Translations under genes and position numbers: made by a program
Shown here: positions 32,205-43,167 of the stretch, one piece after another
Numbering within the stretch: position 1 is the first letter of the stretch
How the letters are laid out: the number at the start of each line of letters is the position of its first letter
Origin: Gautieria morchelliformis
Lineage: Eukaryota > Basidiomycota > Agaricomycetes > Gomphales > Gomphaceae
Direction: 5' to 3'
Assembly (NCBI GenBank): GCA_015179125.1
Contig: WHVA01000467.1
Location: 26,431-90,430, forward strand
Length of the DNA stretch: 64,000 nt
Notes under the pieces: model-generated
Database searches by the model: none
What the model saw: the letters and a program-made list of their open reading frames with translations, nothing else
What the model was told of the DNA's origin: nothing

Positions 32205-33063
32205 CTAGTCTTCATCATCCACGGGGTCAACGAACACTGTGCGAGCAAAGTCGCCACTTCGGTCGATAGTCCCCCACTCGTTCCCGCGTTGAACTCGGCC
32301 GACCACGCACTCCACTGTACGGAGATCAATTGCTATCGGCGTGGTGGTATTTGAATATGTCGTAACCTCGCACGTAGCGTCCCGTCCTCCAGTCGAACAA
32401 GGAATCACGACCGCGAGTAAGAAGCGGGTAGGTTCCGCGAGGTTGAGCGTGCGTGACGCCGGGAGTTCAAGGTCGAGAATACAGTCCAGCTGTCCGTAAA
32501 AAATCTGACGGCGTTGTGGCGGTTGATCGTGGCCACGATGGTTATTGGCAACCATGAGTGTGTACTGATTATTGAGAAACTAAATTAGTCTCAAGTAACC
32601 TCAAAGAATGAATAGATGAGACGCACCCGGATAAATGAGGAGTCACGAATTGATAGCGCTTGAGCAAGACTTACTGCACAACGTGCTCGTATTTTATCTC
32701 CACCGTTTGCAATGCGGACCTTCCCCCATCGTGTCATAGTGAGGGGAATCAGGTTCCTGATCTCTGCGGCATCCCGATCGTAGATCCAAGCAAAGTATAA
32801 AGATATGCGCCGTCGCAGATCCTGATCTGGTTGGAAGTTTTGCTTACGAGGGGAACGCAGTATAGTGCTTGGGACTTTTGTACCATGGAAAGAATTAGCT
32901 GACAATAGACAAGTTGAACCAGTGTTTACTCACAAGCTTCGTATTGCTCCTCAGTGGCTGTAAGTAGTGCAGCTTGCACCCGCTTCCGGTGACGTTCACG
33001 TTGAACTCGTCCCAGCGCCTTGGTGCAAGAGGGCACACAGAGGCACGGTTCCTTGCCCGCCAT
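32205..33063 (-). CDS. Element-borne protein with CxCxxxC N-terminus, unknown
   Basis: Three exons, 33063-32934, 32898-32627 and 32564-32205, with introns of 35 and 62 nt (GTGAGT...TTGTCAG and GTGCGT...ATCAG). Frame is exact throughout: 253 aa. The N-terminus MAGKEPCLCVPSCTKALG carries a CxCxxxC cluster and is then basic (RERHRKRVQ). The middle has RRRISLYFAWIYDRD and TRWGKVRIANGGDKIRARC; the C-terminus has FYGQLDCILDLELP, FLLAVVIPC, CVVGRVQRGNEWGTIDRSG and an acidic tail. I recall similar proteins recurring in agaricomycete genomes without assigned function. Being intact inside a TIR element it may be the mobility protein, or DNA-binding cargo. Confidence 0.6.
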
Positions 33064-33317
33064 GGAGGATGGTCCTGGTGTGGGATTAGAACGAGAACGC
33101 ACTTCTGGGATTAGAACGCACTTACCTCTTACAGAATTTTCGAGCCCCGGAGTGAGTCAACCAGTTGTCCTGCATGCGGGACTAGAAAAAATTGCTATTG
33201 TCATTTTGACTTCCGCAGAGTTATATAAGCACGTTCTTTCGCCCTCTCAATCACCAAACCAACCTCTCACCTTCATCACCTTCCTCGCTCCCCATACCTA
33301 CATCTGGTGAAAAACAA
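33064..33317. promoter_or_regulatory. Central divergent promoter of the 3-kb element
   Basis: 254 bp between the two start codons. TTATATAA at 33221-33228, a palindrome that could serve either direction, is followed by a pyrimidine-rich stretch with CTCTCAATCACC, a likely start region for the plus gene about 90 bp before its ATG. Confidence 0.5.
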
Positions 33318-33908
33318 ATGTCATCCAGCTCATGCTCGTATTCCTCAGAACAGGTCGAGAGTGCGTATGCCAATCTCTTCGCGCCCCCCCACCTAATTTC
33401 CCTTTGTAGACCTTATGAAGGCGCTAGCCTCCAAAGGCCTTGGGCCTGATGATATTATCAAATAATTATCTAACGGTGAGCCCTTTCAATGTGCATATAT
33501 TATTTATATATTATTTATAATTGGTCCTTCAGGCTCTGGGACCTCACCTCGGGCTAGTGCGAAAGCTGGACTCTCATCACCACCAGACGACAGCACCTTT
33601 ACCGACCGCTCATTTTCGGAGCTTATCCCCTCTCTCCGTCAAAGCTCCTCTTCCAATCCCCATTTCAAGCCGATCCGTGTGCCTCCTCCCCACATAACTA
33701 TACAGAAGGTGCCGAAGGTAAACCTTTCATATTAATGAGATCTCCTTTCTGACATTTTTTCAGGCCTCATCTTCCACCGCTCTCTCTGCGCCCGCTGTAA
33801 GGAAGTCCAAGCGGCAGGACATACCGGCCCCAGGTTATCCATGTGCCGCATCCTCTTGTATGTTTGCTCACCTTCGTTCTCCTCTGCACAGCCCGATACC
33901 GCGACTAA
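33318..33908 (+). pseudogene. Second gene of the 3-kb element, one nonsense codon
   Basis: Exons 33318-33360, 33410-33475, then from about 33535 to 33717, 33764-33857 and 33892-33908. Intron 33361-33409 is GT-AG; 33718-33763 has branch CTGAC and acceptor TTTTTTCAG; 33858-33891 (34 nt) has a perfect GTATGT donor. The product starts MSSSSCSYSSEQVE, reads MKALASKGLGPDDIIK and then TAA at 33463-33465, where GAA would continue as ELSNGSGTSPRAS. The rest is Ser/Pro rich and basic (VRKSKRQDIPAPGYP). A low-complexity, probably disordered protein; function unknown. Only the single stop disables it. Confidence 0.5.
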
Positions 33909-34587
33909 GTCAGCCGTCTCATCGTATTCCCATGCCTCTTTCGTGCAGCCAAGCTCGTCACTCATGCTTTATGCTTCCCACAGTGGTTCACTCTCACAGC
34001 CTCTCCCTGCCGTATCCACTCCCTGTTGCCCCTTCATCGCATTTCGATATCTTTCATCGCTCTCGATTGCTGACGCATTCTCGTTTTCTGCCACACGCGA
34101 CTTGCTTTCGATATATTCCCTGCACATACCACTTACCTAGATGCCAAGCTCGCTCTCCCCATCTCAATTCCCTACTCGCTTCGATTCCCAGCACGTTCAA
34201 CGATGCGCTCGACTCTGCACGCTACTATGGGTCCTCATGATGTCTCGATGGTCTAGCTCTGTTTTTTGCTCTTTATTCCGTACATGTTCGCTCCTACGGT
34301 TTGCTATGTGATCGCCTGCCATGTATTTACAACCTGAAATCAAGTTCATTTGTGGCTATATAGAAGTCCCAAAAGCACTTGGATACCGCGCAAAAACCGC
34401 TGCCGGCAAGCCACAAATTGCGCTAAAATGTTCATGATCACTACTGAATTTCAGGCCGTGCCGATCGGGGGAAAAAAACTTAAGGTAGCCGGTTCCAGGC
34501 TCCTTTTGAACTTCTTAGCAGTCCCTTATGGACTGATTCTCCAGGCGCCAATTGTACTGATTTTCAGGGGGCGCTCTTCCTGCAGTG
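33909..34587. other. Right flank of the 3-kb element, no gene
   Basis: Non-coding sequence to the right TIR. A pyrimidine-rich region and short frames only; nothing recognised. Confidence 0.45.
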
Positions 34588-34591
34588 GTAA

Positions 34592-35150
34592 TTGGGTGGC
34601 CTTGTGATCGCGTGCGCTGCTGGGAAAACGTTTCTAGTCACCATCGAAATAGGTGGATTGTCCAGAACAGGCGTATTGATGCACTTGGAGGAGCGGGGAG
34701 CTAGGATGCATAATCCGAGGGAATGCTTGGTAGCACATTCACGTCATGTATTTTGATCGTAGTTCGTAGTACACAAACGACTCGGAGCCCTTCTTGAAGC
34801 GGCTTTTCCCCGTCCCAATCCAACCACAGAATTCAAATACAACCCCCCCGCCTCAGAAGTTCACCGGTGCAGGAAGCGTCTGCGGCGTGTCCCTTTTCGC
34901 GTCCAAAATGAGGTGCGCGGCCTCAACAAACCAGTAGCTTCGCGAGGAACGCGAGCACAGATGTGTCCCTGTACACGCGGCGCCATTCTGGCCCTCGCGC
35001 CAATCGCGCCCTTCGCGACCCACGGCGAGATGAGCACCAGGACCGGTAGAGCGACGAGAACCGCAAGTGCACGAAAAACCATGGCGACAGTTTCTTGACG
35101 GGGAAAGACATGCCCTGCGCGCACCTTATACGCCAGATACATGTGCGTGA
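34592..35150 (-). pseudogene. Phosphoesterase relic and its 3' flank
   Basis: On the minus strand an N-terminal signal-like peptide MVFRALAVLVALPVL (ATG about 35083) runs directly into LISPWV, then frames shift through YRDTSVLAFLAKL to HLILDAKRDTPQTLPAPVNF near 34861. The last two match the C-terminus of the phosphoesterase at 61465. The middle of the enzyme is absent, so this is an internally deleted copy. The 34620-34860 flank (GGAGCGGGGAGCTAGGATGC, CGACTCGGAGCCC) is shared with copies at 56.4, 57.2 and 61.2 kb. Confidence 0.65.
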
Positions 35151-35372
35151 AGAAGTCCCGTACCGCAGAATGTGCTATTTGAAAATTTGGCCCTTCAAAA
35201 TTTGGCCGGACACCAAAAAAAATAGCTAAAAATATATAAAATGGCGGAATCGATAGCTTTCTTCAAGCTGAATCTGATTCTGAAGAAATAAAAAAAAATC
35301 CACGACGGATTCAGGCGAAATAATTATTTTAATATTACATAACATACTCACGTGATTTGGCCAGCTTGACGC

Positions 35373-36070
35373 ATGCGAGGCAAGAAACAAAAGCGTAATA
35401 TTGCTAAAAGCAATGGTGGCAAGCAACGGCATCAGAAGGATACAATTATTCCACACAACAATCCCACACCAGAACTCCGTGGCAAAGTACAGAGAATGAC
35501 CACTGATGATAGCCAACAGAAGGGCCTGGAACAGACTCTTACAGAACGTGGGTTTAATATTAAAGGTCTCAAGGCAAAGTGTTCCCCTGTCTGTCCATTC
35601 GAGAGTCAACGGTGCTGCATGGCTCGACTGCTTAGCCAGCAAGATGACTTTGTAAACCAGGTGTCTATGCTTGAAACACTCATAAAAGAGGCTGGGCATG
35701 AATGCATATTCCTCCCAAAGTTCCACTGTGAACTCAATCCCATTGAAATGGTAATATTTACTTTTACTTCAATTGATAATTTGTCAACTTATTCACATTG
35801 TCTAAGTATTGGGGGTGGGTGAAGTACAGATATCGGCAAGTGCCCAAGAGAACCTTCGATGATGCCAAAAAAGCAGCATTTGCTGCTCTCAATGCTTGCC
35901 CGGTGGATGTCATCCGACGTTTTATCAACAGAGCCTGGCGGTTCATGAGTGCTTACAGGATTGGCCTGACAGGGCAGGCAGCAGCATGGGCCGTTAGAAA
36001 ACAAAAGGGCCATCGTACAGTCTCACGCAGTGCTATGATGCATCTTGATGCAATTGTCAGCCGCAACTGA
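35373..36070 (+). pseudogene. C-terminal half of a DDE transposase
   Basis: Two exons, 35373-35750 and 35807-36070, joined by a 56-nt GTAATA...TCTAAG intron in frame, 213 aa. It reads CMARLLSQQDDFVNQ, then FLPKFHCELNPIEMYWGW across the splice, TFDDAKKAAFAALNACPVDV, RRFINRAWRFMSAYR and WAVRKQKGHRTVS. The FHCELNPIE segment holds the third catalytic acidic residue of a fungal DDE family. The first two acidic residues should lie upstream and are missing, so this is a truncated copy. AATTTGGCC motifs occur on both sides (35180-35210, 36140), but no clean TIR pair was found. Confidence 0.7.
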
Positions 36071-37098
36071 CACGTACCTACTTTAGACACCGAATAAATG
36101 ACCCTTTATATGTTAAATTTTTGAAATTTTTGTCCAAAAATTTGGCCAGCCGAAATCCTCGTGGGAAAAATTCCAAAGGAGTGTTTTTCGACGTATTTTG
36201 CATTCCTGAGTCCGAATCTGAAGTCAGATTACCCCCCAAATCTCTCAGTCACCGGCTACTAAGTTGGTGGACTTTGGTTGTCCGCGACTGTAGGACAATC
36301 ACCGCGTTTTAGGGGTTCGTAATCGTGGTGGGAATTCTCACGAGTAGGTGAGATCTAGCGGGGTTATAGTGGGTGCTCGGGCTGTGATCAGTCGGGGTAC
36401 TCGGATCATGAATATGGGGTGCCTTGCGTTCAGTTTAGATACCTTTATAGATGTTAGTCCTCGTTCGTAGGTCCAAACAGTATAGGTATTCAGCATCATA
36501 ACACATGGGCTCATCACAGCCTGACTGACGCTCCTCATCTGAGCACAAGTTTTTATTAACTTGTCAAATTGTGCCCGCGCATATCGTGTATTTGCGATGC
36601 TATTACCTACATCCATGTTTAAGCATCGCAAGTAGTCCTAATCTGCTTATACTTGAGCCCCTCGAAACCAGGCAGATCGGTGGAGATAAAAGTAGTTCCA
36701 TTACTCTAATAGGTAGCACCTCAACGCATGCGTCATAGCTACATCGCGTCCACACCGCCCCATAGAAATTTCTTTTCTACCTTAAGAGCCGTTCCACGTC
36801 CCATCATGTCTGTAGAAATTTCGGTACGTCGTGAGATCCGGTGCATGGTGGTCAGTTACGGTGAAGATAGGGATCTCCGGTCCCGTACCCCTGCCATCCT
36901 AATATGAAGTAGTATACGCCCCGGTAATATGGCGTGAAAAACTCGTTGCATTCTGCATCAGATAGAGGTGGTAAGTGCTTAATTAATTTAGGCACTTCTG
37001 CAGGGAGCAACTGACAGAATCAATGATGCCCCGGTTGTTTTCTTAAACGCAAGAGGGCTAAGTAAGACCGACTGAGAGTATATGGTATGCATCTGACC
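36071..37098. other. No gene recognised
   Basis: Short frames only. Neither coding nor structural signals are convincing. Confidence 0.4.
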
Positions 37099-38170
37099 TC
37101 AACAAACGCAATAAATAAAATATTCGCAATCGACAGCATGAGAAGATAAACATAATATAGTATACCTGGCCACTGTCAGCTCCGTGAACGCTGGAGTAGA
37201 GGATATAGAGTACCATCCGCATACAGTGTCGAGACTAAACTTGACGGAGTATACCGATCTGAAACGTGGCTCAGGGTTCAATTGCTGGGAACCGCCATGA
37301 ACTACCTACAATGTTGGACACCTTTAATAAGAGTGAGAACTAGGACAACTATAATGGAACCGGAAATTATGATGTTAGCAAGCTGCAGCGCAAGCCAGGC
37401 TTATCGCTCACCGGTCTCGAACCCAAGTATGATAACATAATCCCACAAAATGGTGATATTGTCGTTCCTGGTAATAAAGCAGCTTTGGAGGTTCGGTATT
37501 GGGAGTGTCGTAACATCTGCGACTATGACACTATGAGCTGGGACACTTTGGGAGAAACAAACCAGCACAAACATGAGACGGAAGTAAGCCCAATTCTGGT
37601 CAGGTATGCGAGTGGGACCACAACAATAACCAATAGGATAGAAAGGAAGGCGGGAACTTTGCGCTTCTCGACCCAGATAGCCCATGTCCTGAATATCAGA
37701 ACAACTAAATGAATGGTATTAGTACCCGTCCCATAAAAGCCAGTCAATTCCTACTTTCTGCCAGACATCCACCCAGAATATAAACCCTGCAGACTGGTTT
37801 AAAGTTAATTTCGCACTCGATCTCAGAGACTCACAGCCTGAAATTTGATAGACGAGGGAGCACTGTAAGATCGAGCGTTCAACATTCGCTTCGAAAAAAA
37901 GGTCATTCGAATATATTCACCGTCCTTACCGACACCGATTCCCCAGTCACGAAGTGGACTTGGATAATACGTTAGTCTAAAGCGATTAGGCCAATTGAAG
38001 ACGGCGCACAATACGTCAACATCAACGAGTCGACAAACACACTATAGCGGGTTAACAGGTAGAGGATCTTCCCGATACCCCATGGTGTTCCCCAGATAAG
38101 TTCTACCTCAAATTTGATAGTCAGGAGGTAGTCATAAATCTGGTTCGCAAAGTCTTATTTGGACAACAAG
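37099..38170 (-). pseudogene. DUF6533-like seven-helix membrane protein relic
   Basis: Minus-strand pieces in family order: YDYLLTIKFEVELIWGTPWG and KILYLLTRYSVFVDSLML (about 38165-38010), HLVVLIFRTWAIWVEKRKV and FLSILLVIVVVPLAYLTRIG (37720-37560), and FITRNDNITILWDYVIILGF (about 37480-37410). These match the first, third/fourth and following helices of the basidiomycete DUF6533 family. Introns between them do not resolve and stops occur, so it is probably decayed; the last exons may extend to 37099. Confidence 0.6.
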
Positions 38171-40257
38171 TGCATTGGCGGCATCATGCTCACCAGAATG
38201 ACAATGCTAGCAACTTGAAGTAAGGATTCGTTAAGGGACGCCGGGACGGTACTAGGTTCGACGTACGGTTAAAGCTCTAGAAGATTCTGGTCAGTGCAAA
38301 AACCCTCAGCACTCAGCGAATACCCACCGCAGTCATTCGATTTTCAAAAATGGCCAGACCCAAGGCTTCAAGCTCTGCGAGACTCGACATCAACTTGGGC
38401 AATTCGAAGTATTCGAGCACTTCTTGTAGCCCGTGACTGTTACTTTAAGACAGCGAGAAGTCATAAAGGCATTGCCTTTCTCTTTTCAGGCTTCATGACG
38501 CGATAGATAGTACTCATTAATACGCCAACGAGGCACACTGCATGCATGTGGCTGGGGCACAGCTGAAGCCAAAGTAAGCCAAACACAGTCCCAGACATTG
38601 TTGCGAACCTGGCAGGAATCCGCATAGGGCTCCGTCTGGACTATGACGTGATGGAAGAAGGCGCGCAAAACTGTTTCTAGCATGCCGCGGATCATTTCAG
38701 TACATACAGAAGTTCCACCTGGCGTTCACGGGAAGATGCTGAGGTAAACCAATGAAAAGGAAGCCTCATGTTCGCGCGGAGAGGATGTGTGAGTGGGTCT
38801 GAAGTTGAAGCCTGCCAGAGAGGCCTTAGTTATCAAGGGGACATGCATCGACGTTAGTAACTTAGCCAGCCGAGACGTAGGCCGGAAAGATGTCGATGAG
38901 TATTAACTGAGCTGTCTACTACATCTTGATTAGAATTTCATGAAATTTGGCCGCCGGTGCCAAGTATATATATCCAAAGTTGGGAACATTTCTACTGCGC
39001 CTTTGAATAGAGGATAAATATGAGTTGACAGGAAGGGTCACAGTCTGTTATGGTGATGTGGGTAATATAGATATCATGAGAGATGTCGCTCACAAGTCCA
39101 CGATGATTAATTAATCTACTCGTGAAGAATTTGTCGAACATAGGTCGAGAGGGCCAGGAGCTTGAGGACAAATGTCGTGATACTGTAACATCACGAGGTA
39201 GGCGGCACATGACTCTTGTGACATCGTAAAGGCGGCGCCTGTCCACGAAGAGTTACATAATGGTTTATTTTACAGTAACAGAATCCGGACGTGTATTGCT
39301 CGGGAATCATCTAAGTAAGGCGTCTAATCTTTTGGGATGAGGTTGTTGTTTAGACGACCATGACAGCCAAAGAGGAAGCAAACGTATCTGAAAAATATGC
39401 AAGCCAACCTAGTGAGAAAGGTGCTGAAGAACTTGGCATTAATGTCGTTTCCGCCACAGGTGAACCTTAAATTCCATCCCCGGAATCTTCACTTGTAACA
39501 GTTCAGCAATGTTTGGCAGATTCTGAAGATACTGTGCCACCTGCTGGATATACTCCAGCACAGCAAGTGATATATTAGTCTGAATCGCATTCCGCTGTCG
39601 AACGTGATGTCGATGAATCCTCATGTGATGTCAGACGCTGCATGGCCATGCTAATCAGGTTTGGTCACAGCGATGCGTCGATGACAGCGGCGTATCGCCG
39701 ATCGGGCAAGCCTGAACTTGTGTTCATCCAAGACGTGAAATTCTACACATTCAAATATTGTCCGGTATTTGGAGATCACGGACGAGTATATCTTCATGGA
39801 GCATTGTCCGCTCGGGTCCCTCGATCACTATAGATCTTGGATCGCGTTGGTTGAACGGACGCTTCAGCTTGTTTATTGAAGCACAGGTGTTTCTTGAAGT
39901 AACGAAATTATACGCAGTGTACAAAGTATTATCTCGTCGTATCCTCGTTGTCAATTGAGCCCGAGATAGATCACCTTTGAATTTGATTTCTCATCCTTGT
40001 CTCGGCGACGTAAGACCGCCTTTTTATTTTTGGCCGCGTCTTTTTCTATATGTTACCTTTTTCTCGATTTCTCGATTTTCCCCTGTGTACGTCTCGTATC
40101 TTCCACCATCTATCGCTCATCCACTTCCCTCAGGTATATCTTCACCGCCTGTTCTTGTCGTTCACCTTGTTCGCTTAACGGAGTCGAGGACGGGCGCTGT
40201 TGCACCGCTACCGATTGAAATAGCCAGACGCGTCTTACTTCTAGATCTGCATCCAGC
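38171..40257. other. No supported gene
   Basis: Mixed frames under 90 aa without recognisable motifs. A weak hydrophobic frame at 38695-38486 (minus) could be another membrane-protein scrap. The right end holds the upstream region of the P450 relic. Confidence 0.35.
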
Positions 40258-40515
40258 ATGAGCGGCGAGCCAGCTGCTCTCCTCTCTTCAGGCCACTGAC
40301 TGGCTCGTTCTTCTTGCTGTCGGGATCAGCGGCGCAGTTATACTGCGATGGAGCCAGTCGAAAGGGCCTTTGGCCCCGGGGCCGCGTCCTTGGTCCATGC
40401 ATGGTGGGAAACCTTTTTCAGATGCCGCGGCAGCAGGAGTGGCATACCTACCAGGCGTGGGCAAGGAAATACGGTGGGTGGCGCCGTGCGTGTTCAATGT
40501 TCCTTCGTTGTGCTT

Positions 40516-41228
40516 ACAGCGTTTTCAAAAAACCTTGACGCGGCGCGCTTTTGTTTTTTTTCTCAGAGGCGCTCACGCCCATTAGGCGCTGGAGCAGCAG
40601 CAGCACAAACCCCCCACACGATGTCTAGCGGTAGCCTGGAGCCCTTGGGGCCACCGCCACCGTATTCAGATCAAATAGTACGATCATCCTTCCTTGATTT
40701 GTCTGTCCATACAAACTGACTGGCCACAAAATGAGTTTGCACCTCTTCCATCCATTGTGCTCGTCCAATCTCATCTCGTTCCGTGGTCTGTCGTCTCAGT
40801 AACTTGTAGGAGAGGCCGGCATTCTGGATTGCATAGTGAAGCGTTGTTATAGCCATGAGGATGTCATGCTCTAGCGCAAGCCAGTCCTGTAGTTCATCCA
40901 GAAACATTTATGGGGCATTCTGAACTAGATTGATTAGGGCATGCATCTGTGCGGTATTCAAAGCACGAGGTCGGCCTTGGAGAGGATTGCATGGTGGAAC
41001 GACGTTGCCGTAAACTTCAAGGTTTTGTGCCCACCGAGTCATGCTGCTCTTTGAGACATTGAGGATAATACCCACCTCTTCCATATAACGGTTATGAAGC
41101 AGCCATAGTGCTCGCTGCTTGAGGTCAGGGCTGATACGTCGATACCCCATTGCCAGTCGCAGCAGCACGGGCGCCTCTGAGAAAAAAAAAAAAGGCGCGC
41201 CGCATCAAGGTTTTTTGAAAACGCTGTA
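40516..41228. mobile_element. Tc1/mariner-like element with TA target duplication
   Basis: The element 40518-41226 (709 bp) has ends CAGCGTTTTCAAAAAACC that are inverted over about 57 bp (interrupted by a T/A run) and is flanked by TA at 40516-40517 and 41227-41228. It contains the N-terminal half of a transposase on the minus strand with one in-frame stop, and lacks the rest. It lies inside the P450 pseudogene. Confidence 0.85.
40671..41168 (-). pseudogene. Mariner-like transposase, N-terminal half, nonsense codon
   Basis: MGYRRISPDLKQRALWLLHN begins a helix-turn-helix domain (VGIILNVSKSSMTRW, then GRPRALNTAQ). The frame is cut by TAA at 40908-40910 between QNAP and MFLDELQDWLAL, where related proteins have one residue. 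It resumes to FVWTDKSRKDDRTI, which includes the first catalytic Asp of the DDE domain, and then stops where the element was internally deleted. Confidence 0.8.
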
Positions 41229-42924
41229 ATCGGGTTGGGGTAGGCGACTTACTCTAACAGGCCATACTCAGTGATGAACGAGCTGTGCGTTGGATTGCGG
41301 TCCTTTTTGTGCTTTTTCTTGGGCTCAGGATGTGTCGTTGGCAGGTGCGAGTGGATTGGATTCTGACAAATTCGAACGGCGAGGTCCACCGCGTGCGCCG
41401 CTCCATCGTGCAGCGATACTTCTCCGGTCAGGCAGGTGAAGCATTGTTCGCATCAGCAGGACGAGGCACGCATTCTGCTGGCGAACCTGCTGAAGAGCCC
41501 GGATCTGCTGGAGCTGCATCTGAAAGGGTAGGCCATTCTTGTTGGTGCACAGTCGTCGTGGTGCGTGCGCTGAACCGGGGAACCTTGAAGGCACGCGGCG
41601 AGTTCGATCCTCTTGGGTGCGTATGGCTTTCGTGTGGACGGCGCGACGGACGGGCTGGTGCAGCAGATGGATGAGACGCTGCAGTTCGGGGACAAGATCT
41701 CGGAAATGACGTCCGTTCTACTTGAAAAATTCCCGGCGTGTGAGTGGTTCAATGTCAGATCGGGATTGGAGAGCGGCGACTGAAACCAATCCGCCTCACG
41801 CGCAGTGAACCGGTATCCCCGATGGATGCCCTTTTCTTTGTTCAGGGCGTACGGTGATCTGGTCAAGCGGGTTTTCGCAGACATTTGGGCTGAGCCGTAT
41901 AATTGAGCCGTGAAGATGATCGTGTGTAGCGACGCATCCGCGCTTTTAGTATGGTATCTGATCAGACATTGTAGGAGAGCGGGACTGCAGCGCCTTCGTT
42001 TGTCTCCACGTCCTTGGATGATCTCGCAGCCGAGCCCTCGCTGTCCCCCGAGGCACAGTCGGAAAGGGTGGAGTTGATCAAGGATTGCGCGTCAGTCATG
42101 TATGGTGCGGGGACGGATTCGGTAGGTGTATGTTTTGCACGGCGCTGTGGAAGATGGGTTGAATTTGCACAGTCCATGGCTACGATGGGCACCTTTTGCA
42201 TGGTTCTTGTGCTTCGCCCCGAGGTCATAAGGCGTGCACAGGCGGAGGTGGACAATGTGACCGGAGAGGAGCACCTCCCGACCTTTGACGATCAGGATAG
42301 CTTGGTTTATATCAGTGCACTATTCTGGGAGACGCTCCGGTACAATACCGTAACGCCTCTGGGGAAGTAATATTGACAATTCCTTGCGGGTGCTTATGCC
42401 AGCTGCTATCAGGACTGCCTCACAAAGTAGTAAACGACGATGTCTACGAAGGGACATTTATCCCCGGTGGTGCCACTATTGTTGGAAACATGTGGTATGA
42501 TCCTGCCATGCACGGGCTTTAGGCGGGTAAAAGCTAAGGTTTACGAAGGTGCATCTTCCGCGACCCGGTGGTATTCGTGGAGCCCGAGAAATTTAAGCCG
42601 GAGCAGTTCTTGGGCGACAAGGGGACAGAATGTCGTGATATTATGACGACGGTGTGGGGCATGGGCCGCAGGCGGGTCATTGTCTCACATCTTTTGATCA
42701 TCGGTTCCTCACCATAGACTGCAGAGCTTTCCCTGGGCGTCAGCTCACCGAGTCCTCGCTCTTCGTCGCCATGGCGTCGGTCGTCGCGTGTTTTGACATC
42801 GCGCCAAAGCCGGGGGACACTCCGCGCGAGCTTACGTTCACCTCGGGGTTTATCAGGTAGGATGGTTTCATACAACGCCCGTTTCTCCACGTGATACTCA
42901 TGATTGGGTGTGTGCGGCGGGCAG

Positions 42925-43127
42925 TGTAGAGAGGGAAGCCTCGCTGGAGTGACAAAATGTGCAGAACTACTAACGCAGCTGGTAGTGAGAGGGAAAGAGG
43001 AGTCTCATTACTAATCTAAGTGGACCCACTATATACTCTGAGAACAATGGGGGTGGAACAACGTGACATCATACTAAAAGACAAGAAAAACCTATAATTT
43101 CCAACTAGAGAGTGTAGCTCTCTTACA
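42925..43127 (-). repeat. 3' LTR of the zinc-finger element
   Basis: 203 bp, reading TGTAAGAGAGC...CCTCTCTACA on the minus strand; partner of 51564-51766. Confidence 0.9.
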
Positions 43128-43167
43128 TCTTCCGGGACTTCTTTTGAAGATCTGAACTCACTACTGG

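Larger units (their letters stand above)
31577..34591. mobile_element. 3,007-bp TIR element with a divergent gene pair, TSD GTAA
   Basis: The element 31581-34587 starts CACTGTAGAAACA and ends TTCCTGCAGTG, so the ends are inverted (CACTGYAGRAA). GTAA is duplicated at 31577-31580 and 34588-34591. Related repeat copies at 57070-57110 and 61010-61050 run straight from GCTTATGTAA into the sequence found right of the element, giving the empty site. Inside are two divergent genes (minus 32205-33063, plus 33318-33908) from a central promoter, and a relic of the minus gene's last exon near the left end. Neither product has a DDE, HUH or tyrosine recombinase motif I can see. Confidence 0.7.
40258..42858 (+). 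pseudogene. Cytochrome P450 pseudogene, heme Cys replaced
   Basis: Pieces in family order: an N-terminal anchor (DWLVLLAVGISGAVILRW), PGPRPW and MVGNLFQMPRQQEWHTY, then a mariner-like insertion, ARILLANLLKSPDLL, SLDDLAAEPSLSPEAQS, I-helix VMYGAGTDS, K-helix ExxR as FWETLRYNTVTP, FIPGGATIVGNMWYDP, PEKFKPEQFLGD and WGMGRR. The heme loop should read GRRxCPG; joined across the last intron it reads GRRAFPGRQL, so Cys is Phe (TTT where TGT is expected), and that intron's donor is GC. Frameshifts occur in several exons. Family role: membrane monooxygenase on the ER. Dead copy. Confidence 0.8.

Noticed and set aside
31851-32354. 167-aa plus-strand frame
   Set aside because: Antisense to the G-rich tract and to the last exon of the spliced minus-strand gene; low complexity.
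35180-36160. Terminal inverted repeats for the half DDE transposase
   Set aside because: AATTTGGCC occurs on both sides but mostly in direct orientation and without a convincing target duplication.
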